Below are positions 26,150-36,076 of a DNA stretch of 64,000 bases, piece by piece (the stretch's first letter is position 1; every line of letters starts with the position of its first letter). The stretch spans positions 62,001 through 126,000 of the forward strand of contig NZ_RQXX01000002.1 in assembly GCF_004011175.1 (NCBI RefSeq), read 5' to 3'. Source of the DNA: Mesobaculum littorinae (GTDB lineage: Bacteria > Pseudomonadota > Alphaproteobacteria > Rhodobacterales > Rhodobacteraceae). The notes below the pieces were generated by a model. That model made no database searches. It worked only from the letters and a program-made list of their open reading frames with translations, and had not been told where the DNA came from. A program made the translations under genes and the position numbers.

Positions 26150-27133
26150 TCAGGCCCCGGACAGGCCGCGGATCTGGGCCACGATCATGTCGTGGTCGGA
26201 CAGCGGCGTGCCGTCGGGCCCCAGCGCGGGGCGGATCTCGACCGGGCCGAGGTCGACCCCACGGGCGAGGAACCAGTCCAGCTTCATCGCCCGCTGGGGA
26301 AAGCGGGTGATGAGGCTGGGGCGCGTGGTGGGCTGATCTTCGTCACCGCCGTGACGGGCAAACCCCGCGGCCTCGGCCACGGCGAACAGCCCCTCGGCCC
26401 GCCAGTCGCCGCCCGCGTGGTTGCCGGTGTTGAGGTCTCCGCCGATCAGCACCGGCAATCCGGGGAAGGCCGTGTCGAGCGCCGCGATCAGGCCTGCGAC
26501 CTGCGCCTCGCGATGGGCAGCCGGGCTTGCGCTTTCCAGGTGGGTCGAGACGATCAGCAGCGGCCCCGCCGCGGTGTCGATCCGGGCGCCGACGGCGACC
26601 CGTTCGCCCAGCCGCGGCTGTTCGGCGTCGGAAAACCACTGCCGGTGCCCGTGAAGACGTAGGGCGAAGGTCTGCGCCAGGGCGGTGCGGGCCAGCACCG
26701 CGTTGCCATGCAGCCCGATGGCGTTTTCGGGGTCGGTGGCAAAGGACGCCTCGACCGGCGAGCCGAGGCCGAGCTCCACGAACTCGACCGCGTATGCGTA
26801 GCCCATGCCGAGCTTGCCCGCGACGGTGGCGGTCGTGTGCTCTTGCGCGGTGCGGGCCATGCCGCAATCCATCTCGGACAGCAGCAGCACGTCGCAATCG
26901 GCGGCGTGACTGGCCGAGGCTTCGGGAAAGAGACAGCGTTCGAGGTTCCATGCCCCCACGGTCAGGGGCAGCGGCAGGGGCGCGGTGGCGGCGCCCTGCG
27001 CGACCTCGACCGCGTTCAGCGCCCCGATGCCCGCCGCGTGGGCGTCATGGCTGGCCACGTCGCGCGCCAGCCCCGCGATGTTGCGATCCGCGGCGGTGGG
27101 GGCGGGCAGGGCCGGAACGGTGTCGCGGATCAT
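26150..27133 (-). CDS. Endonuclease/exonuclease/phosphatase-family hydrolase in the ugp operon
   Basis: This 327-residue EEP-fold protein has the catalytic motifs in order: [30 protein letters not shown], a C-terminal KLDWFLARG and [14 protein letters not shown] enzymes hydrolyse phosphodiester or phosphomonoester bonds with Mg2+. There is no signal peptide, so it is cytoplasmic. It overlaps ugpC by 4 bases, the place where UgpQ (glycerophosphodiester phosphodiesterase) stands in other bacteria. I infer that it may split glycerophosphodiesters imported by UgpBAEC, but its own substrate is unproven. Confidence 0.85.
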   Translation of the reverse strand: MIRDTVPALPAPTAADRNIAGLARDVASHDAHAAGIGALNAVEVAQGAATAPLPLPLTVGAWNLERCLFPEASASHAADCDVLLLSEMDCGMARTAQEHTTATVAGKLGMGYAYAVEFVELGLGSPVEASFATDPENAIGLHGNAVLARTALAQTFALRLHGHRQWFSDAEQPRLGERVAVGARIDTAAGPLLIVSTHLESASPAAHREAQVAGLIAALDTAFPGLPVLIGGDLNTGNHAGGDWRAEGLFAVAEAAGFARHGGDEDQPTTRPSLITRFPQRAMKLDWFLARGVDLGPVEIRPALGPDGTPLSDHDMIVAQIRGLSGA

Positions 27134-28203
27134 GCCAGTTCACGGGCAGGCTGGGCCGCGGCCTCGTCCATGCGGCGGCCGGTTGCGACGTCGAAAAGAT
27201 GCAGGGCGCCCGGATCGACCGCCAGCCGCAGATCGGAGGGCAGTGAGTCCGCCCCGGTTTCGGTCACGGCGATCTGCTGGCCTTCGACGAATCCGTGGAT
27301 GATGCGCTGCGCGCCCAGCTCCTCGACGTAGTCGACCCGCATCGGCAGGGCGCCATCGGCGGCGATGCGCAGATCCTCGGCGCGCAGGCCAAGCGTCACC
27401 TCGCCTGCGGGCACGGTGGCGGGGGCCACGGCATGCTCGCCCACCCAGACCCGGCCATCGGCCACCCGTGCGTCCAGAAGGCTCATCGCGGGCGACCCGA
27501 TGAAGGCCGCGACGAAGGACGAGGCCGGGCGGCGATAGACGTCGAGTGGGGCACCGATCTGTTCGACCGCGCCGTCGCGCAGCACGATCAGCCGGTCGGC
27601 CAGTGTCATCGCCTCGAGCTGGTCGTGGGTGACGTAAAGCGACGTGGTGCCCAGCCGCTTCTGCAGGCGCCGGATCTCGCCGCGCATGCTGACGCGCAGC
27701 TTGGCATCGAGGTTCGACAGCGGCTCGTCGAACAGAAACGCCGAGGGCTGCCGCACGATGGCGCGCCCCATCGCGACACGCTGGCGCTGGCCGCCCGACA
27801 GCGCGCGCGGCTTGCGATCGAGATAGGGGGCAAGTTCCAGCATCCGGGCCGCCTCGTCCACGCGCCGGGTGATTTCGTCCTTGGGCGTGCGGCGGTTCTT
27901 GAGACCGTAGGCCATGTTGTCGCGCACGCTCATGTGCGGGTAGAGCGCGTAGTTCTGGAACACCATGGCGATGTCGCGGTCGGCGGGGTCGAGCGTGTTG
28001 ACCACCCGGTCGCCGATGCGGATCTCGCCATGCGTCACCGTCTCAAGCCCCGCGACCATGCGCAGAAGCGTGGACTTGCCGCAGCCCGAGGGGCCCACCA
28101 GCACCACGAATTCGCCGTCCTTGATGTCGACATTCACGTCGCGCACCGCGTCGACGCCGCCTGCATAGGTCTTGCCGACCGCCGAAAGGGTAACCGTTGC
28201 CAT
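27130..28203 (-). CDS. ugpC: sn-Glycerol-3-phosphate ABC transporter ATP-binding protein UgpC
   Basis: A 357-residue MalK/UgpC-type ATPase. It has Walker [11 protein letters not shown]-loop [12 protein letters not shown], signature [14 protein letters not shown], Walker [12 protein letters not shown] and the switch HDQLEAM, followed by the C-terminal regulatory TOBE domain with [10 protein letters not shown] and [10 protein letters not shown]. These ATPases can be shared by several sugar importers. Here the UgpE, UgpA and UgpB neighbours fix the substrate as glycerol-3-phosphate or its diesters. It overlaps ugpE by one base, and the EEP hydrolase follows with a 4-base overlap. Confidence 0.93.
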   Translation of the reverse strand: MATVTLSAVGKTYAGGVDAVRDVNVDIKDGEFVVLVGPSGCGKSTLLRMVAGLETVTHGEIRIGDRVVNTLDPADRDIAMVFQNYALYPHMSVRDNMAYGLKNRRTPKDEITRRVDEAARMLELAPYLDRKPRALSGGQRQRVAMGRAIVRQPSAFLFDEPLSNLDAKLRVSMRGEIRRLQKRLGTTSLYVTHDQLEAMTLADRLIVLRDGAVEQIGAPLDVYRRPASSFVAAFIGSPAMSLLDARVADGRVWVGEHAVAPATVPAGEVTLGLRAEDLRIAADGALPMRVDYVEELGAQRIIHGFVEGQQIAVTETGADSLPSDLRLAVDPGALHLFDVATGRRMDEAAAQPARELA

Positions 28204-29045
28204 TACTTGTCGCTTTCCGTCAGGCCCTTGATGAACATGCGCTGGAACACCACCACCACGATGACGGGGGGGATCATGGCCAGCACGGCCAAGGCAAAGG
28301 CTTCGTTGTAATCGGGGATCTGGCTGCCGACCCAGACCTGCAGGATCGACTTGATCCCGCGCATCAGGGTGTAGAACGACTCGTCCGTCGTCATGATCAG
28401 CGGCCAGAGGTACTGGTTCCAGCCATAGATGAACATGATGATGAAGATCGCCGCCATCATCGTCTTCGACAGCGGCACCAGCACGTCGATGAAGAACTTC
28501 CAGGGCCCCGCGCCGTCGATCCGCGCGGCCTCCAGCAGCTCGTCCGGGACGGACTTGAAGAACTGGCGGAAAAAGAAGGTGCCGGTGGCCGAGGCCAGAA
28601 GCGGCACGATGAGCCCGGTGTAGGAGTTCAGCAGGCCAAGCGTCGCCATCACCTGGTAGGACGGCATGATCCGCACTTCGAGCGGCAGCAGAAGCGTCGT
28701 GAAGATCGCCCAGAACAGGATCGTGGCAAAGCGGAAGCGAAAATAGACCAGCGCATAGGCCGCGGTCATCGACAGCACGATCTTGCCCACGGCAAAGCCG
28801 AGGCCCATGATCAGCGAGTTGCCCAGCATCAAAAGGCCGGTGACGTCGCCGGTAAAGCCGCCGCGGGCGGTCAGCACCTTTTCGTAGGTCTGCCCGCCGT
28901 CGCCGCCCGGCGTCAGGTAGAGACCGTTCGAATGGATCTCGACCGCCGAATGGGTCGAGGACATGAGCGCCACGATCACCGGCAGCCCCATGAAGAGCGC
29001 GCCGAGGATGAGGACAAGGTGGTCGAGGGGTTTCACGCGTTGCAT
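28203..29045 (-). CDS. ugpE: Glycerol-3-phosphate ABC transporter permease UgpE
   Basis: A 280-residue inner-membrane permease with about six spans. It matches E. coli UgpE closely along its length: [64 protein letters not shown] (the EAA loop that contacts UgpC) and [12 protein letters not shown]. With UgpA it forms the translocation channel. The gene order ugpB-A-E-C is the canonical one. Confidence 0.93.
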   Translation of the reverse strand: MQRVKPLDHLVLILGALFMGLPVIVALMSSTHSAVEIHSNGLYLTPGGDGGQTYEKVLTARGGFTGDVTGLLMLGNSLIMGLGFAVGKIVLSMTAAYALVYFRFRFATILFWAIFTTLLLPLEVRIMPSYQVMATLGLLNSYTGLIVPLLASATGTFFFRQFFKSVPDELLEAARIDGAGPWKFFIDVLVPLSKTMMAAIFIIMFIYGWNQYLWPLIMTTDESFYTLMRGIKSILQVWVGSQIPDYNEAFALAVLAMIPPVIVVVVFQRMFIKGLTESDK

Positions 29046-29049
29046 TGGA

Positions 29050-30021
29050 TCACCCGTAGTGGACGCGGCGTTCGAGAAAGCGGAACTGCACCACGGTCAG
29101 CGCCGCGACGACCAGCATCAGGATCACCGACTGCGCCGAGGATCCGCCGATGTCGTTGCCTTTGAACCCGTCGAGGTAGACCTTGTAGACCAGCGTCATC
29201 GGATTGTTGGCGGGCTTGTCCTTCACCACCACGTCGAAGATCGCGAAGGTGTCGAACATCGCGTAGGTGATGTTGATGATCAGCAGGAAGAACGCGGTCG
29301 GCGCCAGCAGCGGCAGCACGATGTCGCGGAACCGCCGCCAGCCCGACCGCGCATCGATCAGGGCCGCCTCGCGCACCGATACGGGCACGGTCTGCAGCCC
29401 CGACAGAAAGAAGATGAAGTTGTAGGGGATCTGTTTCCAGACCGAGATCGTGGTGACCGCGATCGTGGTGTCCCAGTAGTTCACGCCGACCTGCAGGTCG
29501 CGGCCGAAAAAGCCGAAGAGGGCGGTCATTGGCCCGATATGCTGGTCGAAGATCATCATGCCGATCAGCCCCGCGACGGGGGGCGCGATGGCGTAGACCG
29601 AGATCAGCACCGTCTTGTAGGGCCCCGCTCCGCGGATCACCTTGTCGGCCTTCACTGCCAGCAGCAGCCCGATGCCCAGCGACAGCGCCGTGACGACCAC
29701 GCAGAAAAACGCGGTAAAGGCCGCCGTGGCCTGGTAGCGGGTGTCGGTCAGGGCGTTGGTATAGTTCTCCATCCCCACGAAGGTCGAGCCGAAGCCGAAC
29801 GGGTCTTCGATGTAGAACGACGACACCACCGCCTGCACCGACGGCCAGTAGAAGAAGATCACGACGACCGCCAGCTGCGGGGCCAGGAACAGCCACGGCG
29901 TCAGGGGGCGGTCGAACTGGACCCGTTTCTGGGGCGTCGCGGCGCCGGCCTTGACCAGGCCGCGCATCAGTCGCGCGAAGGGGCGGCGCGGCGCGGAGGC
30001 AGGCGGATGAATGAGGCTCAC
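29050..30021 (-). CDS. ugpA: Glycerol-3-phosphate ABC transporter permease UgpA
   Basis: The product has 323 residues and is the partner permease of UgpE. After a basic N-terminus of about 45 residues come FLAPQLAVVVIFFYWPSVQA, GSTFVGMENY, and the EAA-loop motif VREAALIDARSGWRRFRDI, with six hydrophobic spans in all. The N-terminal extension ahead of the first span is a little longer than in E. coli, and an internal ATG (MRGLVKAG) could be the true start. Only 4 bases separate it from ugpE. Confidence 0.92.
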   Translation of the reverse strand: MSLIHPPASAPRRPFARLMRGLVKAGAATPQKRVQFDRPLTPWLFLAPQLAVVVIFFYWPSVQAVVSSFYIEDPFGFGSTFVGMENYTNALTDTRYQATAAFTAFFCVVVTALSLGIGLLLAVKADKVIRGAGPYKTVLISVYAIAPPVAGLIGMMIFDQHIGPMTALFGFFGRDLQVGVNYWDTTIAVTTISVWKQIPYNFIFFLSGLQTVPVSVREAALIDARSGWRRFRDIVLPLLAPTAFFLLIINITYAMFDTFAIFDVVVKDKPANNPMTLVYKVYLDGFKGNDIGGSSAQSVILMLVVAALTVVQFRFLERRVHYG

Positions 30022-30044
30022 AAGGGCATTTCCCGAAATCCGGA

Positions 30045-30080
30045 ACGAAGAAAGGGACGGAGCGGCGGCCGCTCCGTCCC
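30045..30080 (-). terminator. Strong stem-loop with T-run between ugpB and ugpA
   Basis: GGGACGGAGCGG and CCGCTCCGTCCC form a perfect 12-pair stem with a 3-base loop (30054-30080). On the minus strand, the direction of transcription, it is followed at once by TTTCTT. It sits just after the ugpB stop and fits an intrinsic terminator or attenuator with partial read-through into ugpAEC. Confidence 0.78.
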
Positions 30081-30095
30081 GTTATGGGGTCTGGT

Positions 30096-31394
30096 TCAGT
30101 TCGAGGCGGTGCGGCCGAACCGTTCCAGCAGCTTGTTGCCCTCGGTCTCGATGATCTCGAAGGCCTCGCCGACCTCGACCTCGTCCGAGAAGATGCGGTT
30201 GAACTCGCGCTCCATCACGGTGCGGATCTGCGGGTAGAAGCCCAGGCGATACCCCGAGGTCCATTCGCCGCCTTCAAGCTGCAGCTGCTGGATGCCGACT
30301 TCGGCGACGGGCTGCTCGTCGTAGTAGCCTTCGTCCTTGGCCATCTGGTAGGCGGCTTCGGTGACCGGCACGTAGCCCGTGTTCTTGTGGTAGTAGACCT
30401 GCACCTCGGGCGAGGTGAGGAAGGTGAAGAACTGCGCGGTGCAGGTGTTCTCTTCCTCGGGGTGGCCGGCCATCGCGAAGAGCGCGGCACCGCCGATGAA
30501 GCTTTGCGTGCCTGCGCCCTCGATGCTGTCCCAGTAGGGCATGAACACGGCCGAGAAGTCATCCGACATCGACTGCTGCAACCCGCCAAACGACCCCGAG
30601 GAGCCGATCCACATGGCGCTTTCGCCTTCCTCGAAGGGGCGCAGGTTGTCTGCCCAGCCGGCGCCGTAGAAGCCGAAGAGGTCCGCGTCGGCCCATTCCT
30701 TGAGCTTTTCGAACATCATCACCTGGTTTTCGTCGGTGACGATGATCTCGGTGCCTTCGATGGCGTCGTAGCCGTTGTTGTTGGTCGCGAACTGCTGGTT
30801 GTTCCGCGACTTGAAGTTCTCGACCATCATCCAGGTCAGCTGCGAGGCGGTCATCGGCAGGTAGCCGGCCTCTTTCAGCGCGGGCGCGATCTCTTCGAAC
30901 TCTTCCCAGGTTTTCGGAGGCTCGACACCGGCCTCCTCGAAGGCCTTGGTGTTGTAGTACATGATCGGCGCGGACGAGTTGAACGGCATCCCGATGAACT
31001 TGCCATCGGAATCGGCGTAGAAGCCGCGCACGCCGGGAATGAAGTTCTCGCGGTCGAACTCTTCGCCCGCGTCGAGGATCAGATCCTCTGCCGCGATGGT
31101 CGCGCCGTCGGCCGAGATGATCGTCGCCGCGCCGGCGTCGAAGACCTGCAGGATGTTGGGCTGCTCGCCCGAGCGGAAGGCGGCGATGCCGGAGGACAGC
31201 GCCTCTTCGTAGGTGCCGCGCGAGATCGGCGTCAGGTTGCACTGGTCCTGCGCATCGTTGAACTGCTGCGAGATCTCGTTGATGACCTCGCCGTTGCGGC
31301 CGCCCATGCCGTGCCACCAGCTGATGTCGGTGGCCGCCATGGCGGTTGTGGCGGTCAGCATGGAACCGAGCGCGAGTGTGGTGGTTTTGAACAT
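30096..31394 (-). CDS. ugpB: Glycerol-3-phosphate-binding periplasmic protein UgpB
   Basis: A 432-residue solute-binding protein with a signal peptide (MFKTTTLALGSMLTATTAMA). The mature part matches UgpB: ISWWHGMGGRNGEVINEI, GTYEEALSSGIAAFRSGEQP, ILQVFDAGAATI, MPFNSSAPIMYYN and YHKNTGYVPVT. It captures sn-glycerol-3-phosphate and its diesters in the periplasm and hands them to UgpAEC. GGGGGA lies just ahead of the ATG. An in-frame TTG four codons earlier is less likely. A PhoB-box-like site lies 43 bases upstream, which predicts induction under phosphate shortage. Confidence 0.94.
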   Translation of the reverse strand: MFKTTTLALGSMLTATTAMAATDISWWHGMGGRNGEVINEISQQFNDAQDQCNLTPISRGTYEEALSSGIAAFRSGEQPNILQVFDAGAATIISADGATIAAEDLILDAGEEFDRENFIPGVRGFYADSDGKFIGMPFNSSAPIMYYNTKAFEEAGVEPPKTWEEFEEIAPALKEAGYLPMTASQLTWMMVENFKSRNNQQFATNNNGYDAIEGTEIIVTDENQVMMFEKLKEWADADLFGFYGAGWADNLRPFEEGESAMWIGSSGSFGGLQQSMSDDFSAVFMPYWDSIEGAGTQSFIGGAALFAMAGHPEEENTCTAQFFTFLTSPEVQVYYHKNTGYVPVTEAAYQMAKDEGYYDEQPVAEVGIQQLQLEGGEWTSGYRLGFYPQIRTVMEREFNRIFSDEVEVGEAFEIIETEGNKLLERFGRTASN

Positions 31395-31437
31395 TACGTC
31401 CCCCAAGGTTTGATCGCGGCTTCCCTAGGCCTGCCAC

Positions 31438-31455
31438 ATAACAGATTGTTGACAG
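31438..31455 (-). promoter_or_regulatory. PhoB-box-like site upstream of ugpB
   Basis: On the minus strand the sequence is CTGTCAA-CAAT-CTGTTAT. These are two 7-base half-sites of the CTGTCAT type separated by a 4-base AT-rich spacer, the known architecture of a PHO box, with one mismatch in each half. It is oriented toward ugpB. A weak -10-like TAGGGA lies about 10 bases downstream. Confidence 0.7.
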
Positions 31456-31755
31456 CTTCGCGACGCCGGGATGACATTGCCTATGCCTGCCGCAACGTCC
31501 GTCAGCCGCCGCGCGCGGGCGTTTGAACAGGGGGCGTGTGAATATGGCGAACCGCGGGTCGGGGCAGGGGTGAAGACCCTGGCAGGACGCGGTCAGCAGC
31601 CAGGCGACTTTGCCAGAGTTCCGAAGAGTGCAGGGCGTCCGTAGGGTGGGCCGCCCGGCAGCCGTGTCATGTAAGGTGCAGAAAGGCTGGAGCCGACACC
31701 GTTGCGGCGATGGGGGGAGAAGCACCGCCGGAGCGCGACGCCTGCGAAGGGCGCG
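31456..31755. other. Intergenic spacer between ugpB promoter and the RTX-Hint gene
   Basis: The 300-base spacer carries no plausible gene. It should contain the far-upstream part of the ugp promoter and the transcript end of the RTX-Hint gene, but I see no strong stem-loop. Confidence 0.4.
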
Positions 31756-33990
31756 TCAGTGCAGCAGCGTCATCGGGCCGTGGTTGGCCTGGTGTTCGCG
31801 CAGGTCGCGGCGGCGCAGGTAGTCGCGGGCGGGGGCGCCGTAGCCGTAGCGGTCGCGCGCGTCGGTCAGAAGGCCGGGGAAGATCTGAAGAAGCTCGCGC
31901 AGCGTCGGGTCGTCCAGCGCGGCCAGCCCGATGGGCCCGGGAAAGAAGCTTTCCGACGGCGTGCCTTCGGCAAAGATGATCTGGTGGCGGTCGAACATCA
32001 GGTGCACGTAGGTCACCTGCCGCCGCCCGCGCATCGGCGTGACATGACCGCCGGGAAAATCAACGAGGTGCTTGGCCCGGATCAGCCGTTCGCTGCCGTC
32101 GCCGGGCAGCTTCACCAGCATCCCGTGCTGGGGCGAGACCACCAGGTCCCGCTCGGTGTTCAACAGGCCCTTGCGGATCACGATGGGCTTCAGCTCGGGT
32201 TGGGCGCGCAAGTCGCGATGGCCGAGCACCCGGCGGCCGATCCAGGCCACGGGCTGGGGGCCGTTGTCCTTGGTCATCACCAGGTCGCCCGGCGTCAGCT
32301 CCTCGATCGGGCGATAGCCCGAGGGCGTCAGGATCGCGGTGCCCTCGGTATAGCAGGGGATGCCCGCGGCGCGCCGTTGCGCCCCGGTTTCCATCGACGA
32401 GGGCGCGACGCCCGACATCGTCACCCGCTCGCCCGTGGGGAAGGTCAAGACCGCGTTGCCCAGCCCGTCGTCGCCGACCTGCACGTCCCAGCTGCGCACC
32501 GGCGCGCCGCGCGCGGTCAGCATGCCGGTCACGTCGAACTGGTCCGCGCCGATCCAGCCGCCATTGCCGTCGGGCACCGGCGCCTCGAACCCGGCGATGG
32601 TGTCCGATCCGCTGCCGTTGCCCAGAACGACCTCGTCGACGGCGTTGTCATCGGCGCCGAGCGACAGGTGATCGTCGCCGCCACCACCGGTCAGCCGGTC
32701 CGCGCCACCGTCGCCGCGCAGCGTGTCGGCGCCCGACCCGCCGGTCAGGGTGTCGTCGCCCGCCCCGGCGTCGATCTCGGTCCCCGTGGACTGGCCGGAG
32801 GCATCGACGCTGTCATTGGCGGCGGTCAGGCGCAGCCGCTCGATCTCGGAAAAGCTCAAGGTGTCGGCGCCGTCGCTTGCGGACCCGGCCTCGTCACCCG
32901 TGAAGGTGACGGAAACAGGCGTGCCGACGTCGCTGAAATCCAGCGTGTCGTGGTCGTCCCCGGCTTCGCCACCCTCGACCGTGTCGGTGCCGAACCCGGA
33001 GTCGACCACGATGGTGTCGGCATCCGCCCCGCCCGAGACGAAATCGTCCCCCGTGCCGCCAGACAGGACATCGTTGCCCTCGTCGCCGTAAAGGCTGTCG
33101 CCGCCGCCCATGCCCGACAGCGTGTCGTCGCCGGCCCCGCCGTGGAACACGTTGGTGTAGCGGTCGCTTCCCCAGCCTTCCTTGTCGAAGCCGCTGATCG
33201 AATCGTCGAAATCCGACCCGATCACGCCATCGATGCCGGTATAGGTGTCGCCCTCTGCCGTGCCGCCCCGGCCCGTGCCGCCGTTGAGCTCTACCGTCAC
33301 GGCAGCGTCGGAATCGCTGTAATCCGCGATGTCGAGCCCGGTTCCGCCGGAAAGCGTATCCGCGCCCACGCCGCCCCGCAGGGTGTCGTCGCCCGAGCCA
33401 CCCGAAAGCCGGTCGCCCCCCGCCCCGCCCGAGAGGAAATCGTCACCCGATCCGCCGGACAGGGTGTCGGCACCGCCGTTTCCGGCAATGGTGTCGTCGT
33501 CCGCGCCGCCCTGAAGCGAATCGCCACGCTCCGTGCCGGTGATCTTGTTGGCCGCATCGGGGTCGTAGTCGGCAGAGTCGATTTCGGTGTAGGCGGGGCC
33601 CGTGCCGGGGTTGTGGGTCGAGACGATGTCGTAGGTGTTGCCGGGCTGGACAGGGCCGTCGGCGATGTACCCCATGGAATGGCCGCCGATCTCGACCGAG
33701 TAGACCGATACCATGTCGCCGTGTTCATCGGCGAAGGTCCACGCCTCATCCACGTAGACCCGCCCTTGGCCTACCACGTTCCCCGCCGCGTCGCGGACGA
33801 CGGCGTACTGGTTCCCGTCGTCGCCCGACTCGTCGTGATAGCGGTCGCCGCCCAGGTGGCTGTCGTCGTCGGAGATCTCGAATGTCAGGGCATCCCGGTC
33901 GGCGTCGAATTCCGGGTCCAGCCGCATCTGCGTGCCCGAGACCGCGACATAGGAGTCGGGCCGGTAGCCTGCGAAGACATAACTCGTCAT
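31756..33990 (-). CDS. RTX (hemolysin-type Ca2+-binding) protein with C-terminal Hint domain
   Basis: This 744-residue acidic protein has several blocks of GGxGxDxLx calcium-binding nonapeptides (about residues 155-225, 285-335 and 405-460), such as [20 protein letters not shown]. From about residue 545 it has a Hint domain of the Rhodobacterales type: [46 protein letters not shown] and [13 protein letters not shown]. The Cys of PCYTEG is where Hint domains start acyl transfer. The repeats imply type I secretion, although no T1SS genes adjoin. The N-terminal domain (1-150) is unique. Candidate roles are surface attachment or a self-processing exoprotein. Start: [11 protein letters not shown], the first Met of the conserved part. 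Confidence 0.85.
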   Translation of the reverse strand: MTSYVFAGYRPDSYVAVSGTQMRLDPEFDADRDALTFEISDDDSHLGGDRYHDESGDDGNQYAVVRDAAGNVVGQGRVYVDEAWTFADEHGDMVSVYSVEIGGHSMGYIADGPVQPGNTYDIVSTHNPGTGPAYTEIDSADYDPDAANKITGTERGDSLQGGADDDTIAGNGGADTLSGGSGDDFLSGGAGGDRLSGGSGDDTLRGGVGADTLSGGTGLDIADYSDSDAAVTVELNGGTGRGGTAEGDTYTGIDGVIGSDFDDSISGFDKEGWGSDRYTNVFHGGAGDDTLSGMGGGDSLYGDEGNDVLSGGTGDDFVSGGADADTIVVDSGFGTDTVEGGEAGDDHDTLDFSDVGTPVSVTFTGDEAGSASDGADTLSFSEIERLRLTAANDSVDASGQSTGTEIDAGAGDDTLTGGSGADTLRGDGGADRLTGGGGDDHLSLGADDNAVDEVVLGNGSGSDTIAGFEAPVPDGNGGWIGADQFDVTGMLTARGAPVRSWDVQVGDDGLGNAVLTFPTGERVTMSGVAPSSMETGAQRRAAGIPCYTEGTAILTPSGYRPIEELTPGDLVMTKDNGPQPVAWIGRRVLGHRDLRAQPELKPIVIRKGLLNTERDLVVSPQHGMLVKLPGDGSERLIRAKHLVDFPGGHVTPMRGRRQVTYVHLMFDRHQIIFAEGTPSESFFPGPIGLAALDDPTLRELLQIFPGLLTDARDRYGYGAPARDYLRRRDLREHQANHGPMTLLH

Positions 33991-34332
33991 GCGTCCCACC
34001 TTGGTTGCGCAGGAATACCCCGGCCTCCCCCTCATGGGGCGACCCTGGTGAAGGGATTAACGTCCGCTGCGGGCGGAAATGTGGTGCGGGATGGCCGGTT
34101 TTCGGACGGTTTCGGCGCAGGCCTGCCGCTTTTCGCCGGACGGCGGGGCGCCTGGGCGGTCGTTTTCGGCCCGCATCGGCCCATGTCGCGCCCATCTCGC
34201 GCGCCCGCCGGCGCGTGGGGGCCCGCCCGGCAAGACCAGGCCTGCCCGGATCAGAGCGCGGCCCCCCTGCGCCAAAGCACATTGCGCCGCCGGGGGGGAT
34301 GGGCATAGCTGGCAAGCGAAAGGACGCGCATC
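33991..34332. other. Divergent intergenic region
   Basis: This spacer lies between the RTX-Hint gene (minus) and the ABC ATPase gene (plus) and must hold both promoters. Sequence is GC-rich throughout, and no -35/-10 pair, operator or small gene stands out. Open frames across it are Arg/Pro-rich and not credible. Confidence 0.4.
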
Positions 34333-35262
34333 ATGGCCCCCATCGTATCCGTCAAGGATCTTACCAAAACCTATACGGGCGGCGTGTCAGCGCTGAAGTC
34401 CGTGTCGCTCGACATCGAAGAGGGCGAGATCCTCGCGCTGCTGGGCCCGAACGGCGCCGGCAAGACGACGCTGATCTCGACCATCTGCGGCATGACCATG
34501 CCCAGTTCCGGCCGGATCACGGTCGGCGGGCACGACACCGTGCGCGACTATCGCAAGGCGCGCGACCTGATCGGGCTGGTGCCGCAGGAAATCTGGCTGG
34601 AGCCGTTCGAGAAGGTTCATGCCACCGTCGCCTTTTCCCGCGGGCTGTTCGGCAAGCGGCGCGACGACGCCCATATCGAACGCGTGCTGCGGCAGCTGTC
34701 GCTGTGGGACAAGCGCGACGCCAAGGTGATCGAGCTGTCGGGCGGGATGAAACGCCGGGTGCTGATCGCCAAGGCGCTCAGCCACGAACCGCGGGTGCTG
34801 TTCCTGGACGAACCCACCGCCGGTGTCGACGTCGAGTTGCGCAAGGAGATGTGGGAAACGGTGCGAGAGCTGAAATCGCGTGGCGTCACCATCATCCTGA
34901 CCACCCACTATATCGAAGAGGCCGAGGCGATGGCCGACCGCATCGGCGTCATCGCGCACGGGCAGATCCTGCTGGTCGAGGACAAGACCGCGCTGATGCA
35001 GCGGCTGGGCGCCAAGCGCATGGAGATCGAGCTGCAGGAGCGGGTGACGGAGATTCCGCAGGGCCTCGCCGCCTACGACCTCGCGCTGGGCGACGAGGGC
35101 AGGCGGCTGGTCTACACCTACGACACCCAGGCCGAGCGGACGGGGATCGGTCGGCTGATGAACGACCTGCAATCGGCGGGGCTGGCGGTCCGCGACGTGC
35201 ATACCACGCAAAGCAGCCTCGAGGATATCTTCGTCGACATGGTGAAGGAGGACGCGGCATGA
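34333..35262 (+). CDS. ABC-2 type exporter ATP-binding protein
   Basis: A 309-residue ATPase with Walker [10 protein letters not shown], signature [16 protein letters not shown], Walker [13 protein letters not shown] and switch [14 protein letters not shown]. The C-terminal extension of about 90 residues (ending [13 protein letters not shown]) is typical of exporters of the DrrA/YadG group. It overlaps the permease gene by 4 bases. Substrate is unknown. Family members export lipids, polysaccharides or drugs. Confidence 0.9.
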   Translation: MAPIVSVKDLTKTYTGGVSALKSVSLDIEEGEILALLGPNGAGKTTLISTICGMTMPSSGRITVGGHDTVRDYRKARDLIGLVPQEIWLEPFEKVHATVAFSRGLFGKRRDDAHIERVLRQLSLWDKRDAKVIELSGGMKRRVLIAKALSHEPRVLFLDEPTAGVDVELRKEMWETVRELKSRGVTIILTTHYIEEAEAMADRIGVIAHGQILLVEDKTALMQRLGAKRMEIELQERVTEIPQGLAAYDLALGDEGRRLVYTYDTQAERTGIGRLMNDLQSAGLAVRDVHTTQSSLEDIFVDMVKEDAA

Positions 35263-36020
35263 ACCTTCAGGCCGTCCGGTCGATCTATCTCTTCGAGATG
35301 GCGCGCACCTTCCGCACCATCCTGCAATCGATCATCTCTCCGGTGATCTCGACCTCGCTTTACTTCGTGGTTTTCGGCGCCGCCATCGGCAGCCGCATCG
35401 ACCAGGTCGAGGGGGTCAGCTACGGCGCCTTCATCGTGCCGGGGCTGATCATGCTGAGCGTGCTGATGCAGTCCGTCAGCAATGCGTCCTTCGGGATCTA
35501 CTTTCCCAAGTTCACCGGCACGATCTACGAGCTTTTGTCGGCGCCGGCGAGCTTTCTCGAAGTGACGGCGGGCTACGTGCTGGCGGCGGCGACGAAATCG
35601 CTGATGATCGGCACGATCATCCTGGCGACCGCGTTTCTGTTCGTCGACCTCACGATCCAGCACCCGGTCTGGATGGTAATGTTCCTCGTGCTGACCTGCA
35701 TCAGCTTTTCGCTCTTCGGCTTCATCATCGGGATCTGGGCCAAGAACTTCGAACAGCTGCAGCTGGTGCCGCTGCTGGTGATCACCCCGCTCGTGTTCCT
35801 TGGGGGATCGTTCTACTCGATCTCGATGCTGCCGCCGGTGTGGCAGACGATCACCATGTTCAACCCGGTGGTCTACCTCGTCTCGGGCTTCCGCTGGGCG
35901 TTCTTCGGCGTGGCCGACGTGTCGCTGGGGCTGAGCCTTGCCGCGATCACGGGGTTCACGGCGCTGTGCCTCGTCGTGATCTGGGCGATCTTCCGGACCG
36001 GCTGGCGACTGCGCGATTGA
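35259..36020 (+). CDS. ABC-2 type exporter permease
   Basis: This is a 253-residue protein with six hydrophobic spans, of the YadH/NodJ-like ABC-2 permease family. Characteristic pieces are [36 protein letters not shown], and the late [21 protein letters not shown] with [13 protein letters not shown]. The GGAG within the upstream reading frame serves as ribosome site. It pairs with the ATPase encoded just upstream. Nothing nearby reveals the substrate. Confidence 0.9.
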   Translation: MNLQAVRSIYLFEMARTFRTILQSIISPVISTSLYFVVFGAAIGSRIDQVEGVSYGAFIVPGLIMLSVLMQSVSNASFGIYFPKFTGTIYELLSAPASFLEVTAGYVLAAATKSLMIGTIILATAFLFVDLTIQHPVWMVMFLVLTCISFSLFGFIIGIWAKNFEQLQLVPLLVITPLVFLGGSFYSISMLPPVWQTITMFNPVVYLVSGFRWAFFGVADVSLGLSLAAITGFTALCLVVIWAIFRTGWRLRD

Positions 36021-36076
36021 TCTTTCGCCGCCCCCGCTTCTTGTGACGGGGCAGAGGGCGGTCTACATCGCTTGGC

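Noticed and set aside
31702-34308. An 868-codon plus-strand frame opposite the RTX-Hint gene.
   Set aside because: The Val/Ala/Arg-rich repeats mirror the RTX repeats on the other strand. Only the minus frame shows calcium-binding nonapeptides and a Hint domain.
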